Assembly (NCBI RefSeq): GCF_036850765.1
Contig: NC_089491.1
Coordinates: 131,866,266-131,930,265 of the forward strand
DNA length: 64,000 bases
From: Saccopteryx bilineata
Taxonomy: Eukaryota; Chordata; Mammalia; Chiroptera; Emballonuridae
Direction of reading: 5' to 3'
Part shown: positions 21,785-32,055 of the stretch, piece by piece
How the letters are laid out: each line of letters starts with the position of its first letter
Position numbering within the stretch: position 1 is the stretch's first letter
Notes under the pieces: model-generated
Told to the model about the DNA's origin: nothing
Databases searched by the model: none
The model's input: the letters and a program-made list of their open reading frames with translations, nothing else
Program-made: the position numbers and the translations under genes

Positions 21785-24700
21785 TTTTTTTTTTTATAGG
21801 CCAATATCCTTGATGAATTTATTTATTTATTTATTTTTTTATTAATGGTAATGGGATGACATTAATAAATCAGGGTACATATATTCAAAGAAAACATGTC
21901 TAGGTTATTTTGTCATTAAATTATGTTGCAAACCCCTCGCCCAAAGTAAGATTGTCCTCCGTCACCCTCTATCTAGTTCTCTGTGCCCCTCCCCCTCCCC
22001 CTAACTCTCTCCCTCCCTCCCTCCCATGTCCTCCCTCCCCCCCCCCACCCTTGGTAATCACCACACTCTTGTCCATGTCTCTTAGTCTCATTTTTATGTT
22101 CCACCAATGTATGGAATCATGTAGTTCTTGTTTTTTTCTGATTTACTTATTTCACTCCTTATAATGTTATCAAGATCCCACCATTTTGCTGTAAATGATC
22201 TGATGTCATCATTTCTTATGGCTGAGTAGTATTCCATAGTGTATATGTGCCACATCTTCTTTATCCAGTCTTCTATTGAAGGGCTTTTTGGTTGTTTCCA
22301 TGTCTTGGCCACTGTGAACAGTGCTGCAATGAACATGAGGCTACATGTGTCTTCACGTATCAATGTTTCTGAGGTTTTGGGGTATATGCCCAGTAGAGGG
22401 ATTGCTGGGTCATAAGGTAGTTCTATTTGCAGTTTTTTGAGGAACCACCATACTTTCTTCCATAATGGTTGTACTACTTTACAGTCCCACCAACAGTGGA
22501 TGAGGGTTCCTTTTTCTCCACAGCCTCTCCAACATTTGCTATTACCCGTCTTGTTGATAATAGCTAATCTAACAGGAGTGAGGTGGTATCTCATTGTAGT
22601 TTTGATTTGCATTTCTCTAATAACTAATGAAGCTGAGCATCTTTTCATATATCTGTTGGCCATTTGTATCTCTTCCTGGGAGAAGTGTCTGTTCATGTCC
22701 TCTTCCCATTTTTTTATTGGATTGCTTGTTTGTTTGTTGTTGAGTTTTATGAGTTCTTTGTAAATTTTGGATATTAGGCCCTTATCTGAGCTGTCGTTTG
22801 AAAATATCAGTTCCCATATAGTTGGCTGTCTGTTTATTTTGATATCAGTTTCTCTTGCTGAGCAAAAACTTTTAATTCTGATGTAGTCCCATTCATTTAT
22901 CTTTGCCTTCACTTCTCTTGCCATTGGAGTCAAGTTCATAAAATGTTCTTTAAAACCCAGGTCCATGATTTTAGTACCTATGTCTTCTTCTATGTACTTT
23001 ATTGTTTCAGGTCTTATATTTAGGTCTTTGATCCATTTTGAATTAATTTTAGTACACGGGGACAGGCTGTAGTCGAGTTTCATTCTTTTGCATGTGGCTT
23101 TCCAGTTTTCCCAACACCATTTGTTGAAGAGGCTTTCTTTTCTCCATTGTGTGTTGTTGGCCCCTTTATCAAAGATTATTTGACCATATATATGTGGTTT
23201 TATTTCTGGGCTTTCTATTCTGTTCCATTGGTCTGAGTGTCTATTTTTTTGCCAATACCATGCTGTTTTGATTATCGTGGCCCTATAATATAGTTTAAAG
23301 TCAGATATTGTAATGCCCCCAGCTTCATTCTTTTTCCTTAGGATTGTTTTGGCTATTCGGGGTTTTTTATAGTTCCATATAAATCTGATGATTTTTTGTT
23401 CCATTTCTTTAAAAAATCTCATAGGGATTTTGATGGGAATTGCATTAAATTTGTATATTGCTTTGGGTAATATGGCCATTTTGATTATATTTATTCTTCC
23501 TATCCAAGAACAAGGAATATTTTTCCATCTCATTGTATCTTTTTCGATTTCCCTTAACAATGCTTTGTAATTTTTATTATATAGGTCCTTTACGTTCTTT
23601 GTTATGTTTATTCCTAGGTATTTTATTTTTTTTGTTGCAATCGTGAAGGGGATTATTTTTTTGAGTTCGTTTTCTAATATTTCATTGTTGGCATATAGAA
23701 AGGCTATGGACTTTTGTATGTTAATTTTGTATCCTGCGACCTTACTGTATTGGTTTATTGTTTCTAATAATCTTTTTGTGGAGTCCTTCGGGTTTTCGAT
23801 GTATAGGATCATATCATCTGCAAAAAGTGATAGCTTTACTTCTTCTTTTCCGATATGGATGCCTTTTATTTCTTTGTCTTGTCTGATTGCTCTGGCCAGA
23901 ACTTCTAGCACCACGTTGAATAAGAGTGGAGAGAGTGGACAACCCTGTCTTGTTCCTGATTTAAGGGGGAAAGTCCTCAGTTTTATGCTGTTTAATAGGA
24001 TGTTGGCTGATGGTTTATCATATATGGCCTTTATCATGTTGAGATATTTTCCTTCTATACCCATTTTGTTGAGAGTCTTAAACATAAAATTGTGTTGTAT
24101 TTTATCAAAAGCCTTTTCTGCATCTATTGATAAGATCATGTGGTTTTTGTTCTTTGTTTTGTTGATATGGTGTATTACGTTAACCGTTTTGCGTATGTTG
24201 AACCATCCTTGAGATTCTGGGATGAATCCCACTTGATCATGATGTATTATTTTTTTAATATGTTGTTGTATTCGGTTTGCCAGTATTTTATTTAGTATTT
24301 TAGCATCTGTATTCATTAGAGATATTGGTCTGTAGTTTTCTTTCTTTGTGCCATCCTTGCCAGGTTTTGGTATGAGGGTTATGTTGGCCTCATAAAATGT
24401 GTTTGGAAGTATTGCTTCTTCTTCAATTTTTTGGAAGACTTTGAGTAGAATAGGAACCAAGTCTTCTTTGAATGTTTGATAGAATTCACTAGTATAACCG
24501 TCTGGGCCTGGACTTTTATTTTTGGGGAGGTTTTTAATAGTTTTTTCTATTTCCTCCCTGCTGATTGGTCTGTTTAGGCTTTCTGCTTCTTCATGACTCA
24601 GTCTAGGAAGGTTGTATTGTTCTAGGAATTTATCCATTTCTTCTAGATTGTTGTATTTGGTGGCATATAATTTTTCATAGTATTCTACAATAATTCTTTG

Positions 24701-24962
24701 TATTTCTATGATGTCTGTGGTGATCTCTCCTCTTTCATTTTGGATTTTATTTATTTGAGTCCTGTGTCTTTTTTCCTTGGTGAGCCTTGCCAAGGGTTTG
24801 TCAATTTTGTTGATCTTTTCAAAGAACCAGCTCCTTGTTTTATTGATTTTTTCTATAGTTTTTCTGTTCTCTATTTCATTTATTTCTGCTCTGATTTTTA
24901 TTATCTCCTTTCTTCGGCTGGTTTTGGGTTGTCTTTGTTCTTCTTTTTCTAGTTCCTTAAGG
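21785..24962 (-). mobile_element. Young 5'-truncated L1 with perfect target duplication
   Basis: A perfect 15-base target duplication, aagacaccatctctt, flanks the insertion at 21770-21784 and 24963-24977. On the minus strand the L1 begins inside ORF2 (truncated at 24962). It runs to the ORF2 stop at 22094 and ends in a 3'UTR with a G-rich purine tract (plus-strand C-rich 21980-22060). The tail is composite: an A/T-rich (TAAA)n tail, a short foreign piece, then poly(A) (poly(T) on the plus strand, 21783-21795). The open ORF2 and perfect duplication make this the youngest LINE in the window. Confidence 0.97.
22094..24962 (-). pseudogene. L1 ORF2, 5'-truncated but otherwise open (reverse transcriptase)
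   Basis: From the truncation point the ORF2 frame has no stop for about 956 codons. The first in-frame Met, at 24793, gives 899 residues. The endonuclease domain is missing, so the product could not complete normal target-primed insertion. Visible in the 899-residue numbering: [12 protein letters not shown] at about 94, YRPISLMNT at about 154, [12 protein letters not shown] at about 222, [13 protein letters not shown] at 281 and the catalytic FADD box at 324-327. The Cys/His-rich motif CWRGC...HCWWDC is at about 754-771, and the C-terminus ends MIPYIGGT. All three catalytic aspartates of the RT appear present. Full-length ORF2p is about 1,275 residues, so about three quarters remains. It has no promoter of its own. 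Confidence 0.95.
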
Positions 24963-25092
24963 AAGACACCATCTCTTAAGGAGGCAAAGCTGAAGTTGAT
25001 CTGCAGGTTAATTTTTTTTTTTTTTTTTAGTTCTAAGGCTTCTTTAGCCCCAAGTCATTATTATTTGTTTGTTTAATCGCCCATTATCACTG

Positions 25093-25120
25093 TCATTATC
25101 ATTATCATTATCATTATTAT
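25093..25120 (+). repeat. (ATCATT)n microsatellite
   Basis: Short tandem repeat of tcatta/atcatt units. Confidence 0.85.
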
Positions 25121-26730
25121 GTGATCACTGCCAAGAGAATATTACTTAGAAATTTAAAGGTTAGAGAGTAGGAGGGAGAAGGTGTGACATTGGCATCATC
25201 TCAAACTACAGCTCTGTATCTTCTCTGTATTTTCTGAGACGCCTTTCAGAGAGGAAGTGTTTCGCGTCCTAATTTTCAGAAGATCCTGGTGCATGTAACA
25301 ATTCACTCCCTTGTGAATTACCCTGCAGCGGGCAAGACAGAGCAAGAGAGAGAAGAAAGCAAAGTACATAAACTAGAGGGCCCTGCGTCTGCAGTGGGAC
25401 CGACTGACCGGTTCCCTCTACTTCCTCTTTGGACTCTTCAGTTATGTGATTAGTTCTCATCCACAGGCTCAAGGTATCTTTTCCGGGAACATGTAATCTC
25501 ACAGTTCACTTAACAGGGCTGTACTTTAGATCTCTAATCTTCCTGAAAGTTTGGTTCCAGCTCACTGACCACTTCAGAAGACCCACAGAGCCCTGCTTAC
25601 CATAGGTCATACTTAGGGACTGACTTGGGCAGCAACTGGAGCCAGAGACTTTTTACATTTTTGTTTCTCCTGAACAAGAAGTTCCTCCATTGGTGAAAGG
25701 CATCTGTGGCAGAGCTAACCATAAGGCTGATCTGTTATTTTTCTGGGGAACATTTCACGCCCTCTCTTTAAAGTACCAAGGAGCTCTCTGCCAGAGTGGT
25801 GGTGCTACCCCTCCCCCCTCCTCCCCTCACTCCAGGCATGCACATCTGTTGTCAGCCTGCTCACTGTCCAGGGTGTCCTTTCTCTTTAACACACACAGAG
25901 GATGAGAATAGTATCATCGTCGACTGACGTGTCTTTTAAAGTTTGAGAAGCCGTGTTGGCAACTGCAACCACAACAAACAGTCCACATCGAGGGCTCCTA
26001 GTTCTGCCTCAGACGTGGGAATTCAGGCCAATTTAAATATTTCCGAAACACCTCTCTGAGCCAAACGCTCAGCTCTTAAGGGGCAAGCACTCAAGCCCTC
26101 ATCTCTGGGAGCTGTTTTGAAACGGCCTTCCCCATTCGTGTTTTATTAAGGATTACGTAAGAAGATAACACTTCACAGTTTCTGGTCACTTCTAGGTCTA
26201 GTCTGAGATTCTTGACTCTGCACAAAAGTTAACACTCCATATGTTAATTATGTCATTGGGTGTAGTCTGGTACTAATAGTAATTAACATTTAATGGAACC
26301 AAAAAATGTGCAAATTACTTTTATATCTATTGCATGTGATGTAACGTGAGGAGTAGATATATGTGAAACCAATGCTTTTTAAGAGATTAAAATGGTCTGT
26401 CACTGCCAAGGAAAAGAATGATTAGAACTCTCCCTGGTGTCATTGAGTGAGCTGCACTTTCCAGAAGAAATTTCCAAACATCTACACTTATAACAACATT
26501 CCTTCCAAATTTTCCAAAACAGTTTCAATTTTTATTAATTTGCCCTCTCGATCCCAAAAATGCTCTTGTATTTGTCATACTGGATGCCATGTATTTTTAG
26601 TTCATAGTCATTATGATTAAAGCTCACTGCAGCTTTTGGTGCATATCCAGGCCTTTGAACCTTAAAAGGGGTCTTAGGTCACTCTCAATTTTTGAGGTTG
26701 CTATATTTAAAATATTGTGTGTGGGGTTTT

Positions 26731-26761
26731 TTGTTTGTTTGTTTGTTTGTTTGTTTGTTTT
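26731..26761 (+). repeat. (GTTT)n microsatellite
   Basis: About seven gttt units in a row. Confidence 0.9.
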
Positions 26762-26893
26762 AAGTCAGGCAGGGTTACATAATCTGTAGCACAATTTTTT
26801 CGGCATTTACCAATTTACTACTTTAACCACCTTCCCCCCTATACAATGTAATATAATGTGCTATTCATGGGAAATGAATAATTTGGTATATAT

Positions 26894-26932
26894 GCACACA
26901 CACGTGCACACGTGCGCGCGCGCACACACACC
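26894..26932 (+). repeat. Alternating CA/CG tract (Z-DNA-prone)
   Basis: Alternating pyrimidine-purine run made of (CA), (CGTG) and (CG)4-5 blocks. Such runs can adopt left-handed DNA. The CpGs are notable because CpG is otherwise scarce here. Confidence 0.8.
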
Positions 26933-27069
26933 CCGAGTATGGTGTGGGTTTTGATCTTGTCCTTGGGTCCCATTATCTCAAGCTAGACGTTCATTTGAAA
27001 ATCATGTTTAACATCTAAATGGGAGATGCCTTATGATATTGATACCACAGGGGAGGAAACAATGATTTT

Positions 27070-27590
27070 CCTTCTATCCTCCTAAGTTCTTGGCTAGACC
27101 CCTGTAACAAAGGACAGGTTAAGCAGCAGAAAATGAACAAAAGCTTGCTAACATGTTTGTCTCATAGATACAGAAGAAATACCCAGGGAAATGAGTAACT
27201 CAAGGAGGTGGCTTAGAATGTAATATTAAATGCTTCAGCTAAATCAAAGCAAGGACTGTGTGAGGAAGGTCAGGTATGGGAAGGCGACCGGGTGTATGCA
27301 TGTGGTAACGCGGGTAAGGTAAGATTCCGCATGCAGACTTAAGTTGGTGCCTTCTCCATTGATAAGTCTCTTATAATTTAGTTATTCTTCTCTTCCTGGT
27401 ACACAAAAGGAGACATCTTTACACATGGAGAATTCCTTTATAAATGTAAATTTCTTTTACAAAAGGGTGACTGTTATTCTGTTTTCAGAAACTATGTCTG
27501 CTAATTTCTCAATAAACAGCTCAAAATAATCTTATGCCAAAAAGCATATTTTGGGGTGGCCTCTTCTGGTCTCCTACAGTAAGTACTAAG
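27070..27590 (+). mobile_element. Candidate ERV LTR or LTR-like repeat (tentative)
   Basis: The end part (27440-27590) has a polyadenylation signal, aataaa (about 27511), followed by 'cagctcaaaataatcttatgccaaaaagcatattttggggtggcc'. I recall this text from old mammalian LTRs but cannot name the family. No TG...CA ends or target duplication are seen. Confidence 0.35.
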
Positions 27591-28783
27591 TGCCCTTCTG
27601 GCTTTTGGGTGAGAGGCCTTAGGGTGAATGCTCAGAAAGTGGCGCTAAAAATCAGCACAGACTCCAAGTACACATGGTCCCGAGCTCCCAAGAGAGAGCA
27701 CGTCCACAGAACCAGGGCTGGGAGCAGCGCAGGAGCCGCACTCTCCTTTCGACAGGTGTTGGTGCTCCGTCCGGGGAGAGCCGGGAAAGCCCTGCAGCCT
27801 GGAAACAATTTCACAGGCAGATACATTTCAGAAGCTAACTGCAAGGCTGTTAGAGCCCCGGCTTTAGGCTCCTATCCACAGTAGCTTTCAGGGGAGCAAT
27901 ATGGAAAGCTCAGACCGGGATCAGCCTTCCAAAGCTGTCTAGCTTCCCATCTGCTGCTGTTGGGGGTCCGGTGGTCAAGGAAGGGAACCACTAGCCTGTG
28001 ATGAAACTGCTTCCTGACACCACTGGAAGGAAACTTGTTAATGGAAAAATCAAATCTTCCTAGGCAGTGTGAGTTGCCAAGCCCGTCTTTGAACGAGATG
28101 CTGGTGGTGAGCTTTAGAAAAGTTTTAAAACACAGGAATAAAATGTTTTCTGGCATACATATTATATATTTTACATAGAGTGATATATATCTCAAGTGTT
28201 TTATATATCTTGCATACATATCATATGTCTTACGTATATATAGTCACATTTGATATTTGATACCAGCATTTGAAATCTCGGTCCTCAAAGGCCCTACTCC
28301 TGAGGCTAACTAAAGTTGTTGTCAAGGGTTTCCCACTAAATTTTAAAAAGGAAATAAAACATGACACCAGGTTATTAAAAACAAACAAACAGGAATCCCT
28401 GCAAGTGCCTTCTCTTGCTCACCCACTCCTTGTAAGCAAGATTGGTGCTGATTTCAAGAAACATCCTTCCTCAGTTGTGACCTTAGTCCTCTCCCCTCCA
28501 CGCTGTCCTCACCAGGGTCTGAGGCACTTCATTAGGTAAAGCTTTGGGTCAATGGGACATCTCATTCTTAACCTAGGTTTATTTTAGGGATTAAAGAGTG
28601 GAGAAAGTGGGAAGTAAGGGCTACTAAGTATTAAATACTGTCTCAGATCCACTGCACCCAGGAGCATGGGAAAGCCTGACAACTGAACGTCATATTGGCC
28701 GTGTAGCCTGTATCTGCGAGCTGTCACTCACAGCCCTGCTCAGAGCAGTGAGGAGCAAGCAGATTTAAATTATGACAGCTTTT

Positions 28784-28941
28784 CCCCTGGCTGAGTAGTT
28801 AGTTGGTTGGAGCGTCGTCTCAGTACGTCAAGATTGTGGGTTTGATCCCCAGTCAGGGCACATACGGAAACAGATTAATATTTCTTTCTCTCTATCTCTT
28901 TCTCCCTTCTCTCTAATCAATAAATACGTTATTTAAAAATA
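28784..28941 (+). mobile_element. Short tRNA-derived SINE (VES-like)
   Basis: Flanked by a 12-base target duplication with one mismatch, atgacagctttt (28772-28783) and atgacaactttt (28942-28953). The head has 'ggctgagtagttagttggttggagcgtcgtc' and a B-box-like 'gggtttgatcccc', followed by 'agtcagggcacata' and a CT-rich tail. Confidence 0.92.
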
Positions 28942-28954
28942 ATGACAACTTTTA

Positions 28955-29150
28955 TTGTGCATTTGTTATGTGCCAGACATGGTGTTAAAATGCTTTTTAT
29001 ACATAAAATTATTCAGTCCTCTCAACTCCTGAGAGATTTTTATTACTTTTCTTCTCTTTTACAAGAAAAGAAACTGAGGCTTAGAAAGGGCAAGGCATCA
29101 TCCAAGGTCATACAGTGAGTGTTGCTTAACACAGGATTCAGAACTGCACC
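28955..29150 (-). mobile_element. MIR SINE, ancient
   Basis: Reverse-oriented MIR text on the plus strand: 'gtgcatttgttatgtgccagacatggtgttaa', 'acaagaaaagaaactgaggcttagaaaggg' and 'ccaaggtcatacagtgag'. It lies directly next to the SINE insertion. Confidence 0.88.
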
Positions 29151-29269
29151 GTCCAACGCTAGAAAGGAAAGATGAGTTTCTAAAATTCTCAGCACGTTTA
29201 CCGCTCATTCCAGTCATGTGGAACTTAACAGAGTCTAAAGTGTTGCATCAATTTTCACTTCTTGTTTTA

Positions 29270-29390
29270 TAATTCCACTAAGACTACAAATTCCTTGAGG
29301 TTAAAGACTGCATTTTATGATCCTTTATGTCCTTCAAAGTGCCTAGCACCGTCACTTGTACGAAACAGGCAATTTAAAAGTATGTACATT
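29270..29390 (+). mobile_element. L2 LINE 3' end, ancient (short)
   Basis: 'ctacaaattccttgaggttaaagactgcatttta' followed by 'caaagtgcctagcacc' is typical of the L2 3' end. Confidence 0.65.
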
Positions 29391-29541
29391 AAAAAATATC
29401 TGAAAGAGGAGAGGTAAATTACTAATTATCAAGTAAGCTGAAGAAAAATTGAACCTACTAAAATAAAAACAGGTGAGGACTTAGCTTCCCCAGTTTCTAG
29501 CAAGTGGGTCATTTTTAAAAGGCAAACTCCAAGACGACCTT

Positions 29542-29592
29542 GGAGGGAAATACTAGGGTCAATTGCAAAGGAGGGAAATACTAGGGTCAATT
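29542..29592 (+). repeat. Two-copy tandem duplication, 28-base period
   Basis: The phrase ggagggaaatactagggtc begins at 29542 and again at 29570, each followed by aatt. It is an almost exact local duplication of about 23 bases. Confidence 0.93.
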
Positions 29593-29599
29593 AACTCTC

Positions 29600-31740
29600 T
29601 GAAATAGCTTCATTGTGAATGAAGAGGGCAGTGGAAGCCTTCAGCAACATCCCAAATGTGGCAGTGGGAAATGATTCCAGCAAAGCTCCAATGTAGATCA
29701 AGCTTGGCTTCCATAAGCCACAGAGTCTTACAACTTCAGAGACACATCCTTTCATCTTTTTCACTCTCTCCTGGGGGCTTAAAAATTCTGCAGTGGCCGG
29801 AGGGCAGGAGTCACCAAAGCTCATCCCTGGTGTGCACGTGAGCGGAAGAGGGGCTGTGCACACTGAGGAGTGAGCAAGATCAGCAGCAAAATCCTTTAAA
29901 CAAAGACCCTGGGCAGAAACGCCAGGGACCAAGGTACTGGAATGTTTATAGATTGCAATCTGCAAGAAGAGAGAATCATTCGAACAACACAGCCTAAAGA
30001 AAGAAAGCCAAATGAAGGGGTCGTACTGCTTCCCTCTCAAGAGAGCTGCACTATCTACTCTGTTCACATCGTCCCCTCTGAGCAGCGTGTTCCAAGCATG
30101 TGTACGCACACAAGCACACACACTACCTTACCTGTGCTCAATCTCCTGTTGCTATTCTTTATCAAAGCACAGAGCTGATATCCTCCTAAAAAGTGCTGGA
30201 CTGCAGGCCACCATTGCCATTCCTGGGGGCAGTTGCACATAGGACAGTATATATAGGACAGTATAAATTGAATAAGGTAACAGCAATATGTTAAAGTAAG
30301 TAAAAATCCCCTCTCCCTCTAGCCGTCTAAGAATTTAGCAATACTGTCACCTAAATTTTGTTCCTTCTCCTTCATATACAGAAGTAGGGTGTATCATCCT
30401 TTAAGACATCTTTCAGGGTTGTGGGACTTTCTTTTCCACATTTGTCTGTCACTATTTCTGGCTGTGGTCTATGGCCAAAGGCAGAGTCTAGCCTTCGGAT
30501 GTCATTTCCCTTCCCGATGTGAGTCTCAGCCAGCACGATCTCCACCAGCAGTGTACATCGGTGCTCATGACCCACGGAGGGCAAAGCCCCCCTCCCCAAT
30601 GCTCCCTGAGTGGGGCTTATGGCCCCTGTCTTTGGAAGATGTCATAGCCTGCCACCAAGCTCCAGTTTCTCCTACCATCATGTGATACGTTACCATTAGA
30701 AACCTGATGCTGTGTTGGCTGTTTTGAAAATGAAAATATTTGCTTCTGACTGCAGTTGCCATCTGCTTGTAACCTTTCCTCCTCTCCATATGCCAACTTG
30801 AAACCACCACTGTAGTCTCTGGGTCTTCCTGGACTTTCGCAAGAGACTAGCCACCAGCTTCCTCTTGGAATCTTTTGATTCCAAGCATAGTTCACTTTTT
30901 TTTAAAGGGCTGCACATTGTCTGTTACCTCTACCGTGAGGACCAAGGAAGAGAAAGGATAAATTAAAATATGAGAACTCTGTAAACCCACCAAGTTCATT
31001 ACACTTTTTAGAATATGAATGGGTAGGGTTTTGGGGCGGATTGTTCATGCGATTAAAGACAGCAACTAGAAAAAATAAAATAGGATTCTTAGAATATTTC
31101 TGAAAAACAATAACATACAGAAAAGAAAGACCTCTATTTTAGAAGGGATAAAACCCATAGAAATTTAAAAACTTCTGAGGACGTGTAATTTTTAACACTA
31201 TGTTCAAGAAGAAATGAAATACAGTAATGCTATTGACTGGAATATTAGTAAAGCAAGTCTAGCTTGAAACAGGTGTCAAATAGAAATATTCAATTATGAG
31301 TAGTAGGCATCTTAACCATCAGAATCATTAAAGGCATTTTTAGTTAATGCTGGCATAAGGTAAATGCCCCTGATGCCCAGCCAGTTGCCCAGGCTTGTCA
31401 TTTATTGTTTCTTGGTTACCAAGAAAATTATCAAAATATGAGTTTGCTCTAGCACAAAACAAGCTGTGATCTTAATACCCTATGTCACCAGACAAGAGAC
31501 ATAAACCTAGATTGAATGGAAAGGTGATGAGGGAGTGGAGAATAATCTATCCAACCCCTCATGAGTAGCTGAACAGTCAGATATACAATGTACTGAGGGT
31601 GTGAAGTGTTCAGACATGATTCAGCCATCCTACCTTTGAGGGGTCCATGGAGGGAATCCAGTACTCAGGTAACAATTGAATATTGCAGAGAGTGGCAGCC
31701 TGTTTCTAAGGATATAGAGTAACTATAACAGAATTTGTAG
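29600..31740. other. Unique-looking sequence
   Basis: No exon is recognised. A 176-codon minus-strand frame at 29591-30121 has no domain I know and no conservation that I can judge from one sequence. Confidence 0.4.
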
Positions 31741-31754
31741 GTGTTACTATTAAT

Positions 31755-31818
31755 AACAATAACACAACTGCCAGGCTCTGGACTACAAACTTTATACATT
31801 TTATTTCACTGAATCCTT
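31755..31818 (-). mobile_element. MIR SINE, left part split by an L1
   Basis: 'aactgccaggctctggactacaaactttatacattttatttcactgaatcc' is the start of a reverse-oriented MIR. Its continuation is found on the other side of the L1, at 38319. Confidence 0.8.
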
Positions 31819-32055
31819 TTTTTAATTAATTTTAATAGGGTGACATTGATAAATTAGGGTACATATGTTCAGAGAAAACATCTCTAGGTTATTTTGACAT
31901 TTGATTATGCTGCATTCCCATCACCCGAAGTCCAATTGTCTTCTGTCACCTTCTAACTGGTTTTCTTTGTGCACCTCCCTTCTCCCAACCCCCTTTCTCT
32001 CCTCCCCTCCACTCTGTAACCCCCACATTCTTGTCCATGTTTCTGAGTCTCATTT

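Larger units (their letters stand above)
24978..27065. other. Unique-looking sequence with small simple repeats
   Basis: Contains poly(T) at 25011-25029, an (ATCATT)n run at 25093-25120, a (GTTT)n run at 26731-26761 and an alternating CA/CG tract at 26894-26932. No exon, RNA gene or dated transposon is recognised. Confidence 0.4.

Noticed and set aside
23604..24212. 202-codon plus-strand frame opposite the young L1
   Set aside because: It is the antisense of L1 ORF2, and similar antisense frames occur at 5135-5578 and 33729-34076.
27534..27884. 116-codon frame with a locally GC-rich second half
   Set aside because: No recognised domain, and the first part overlaps a candidate old LTR. No splice sites or conservation evidence are available.
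29591..30121. 176-codon minus-strand frame
   Set aside because: No domain recognised and competing open frames lie on the other strand. The length is not remarkable for 64 kb of mammalian DNA.
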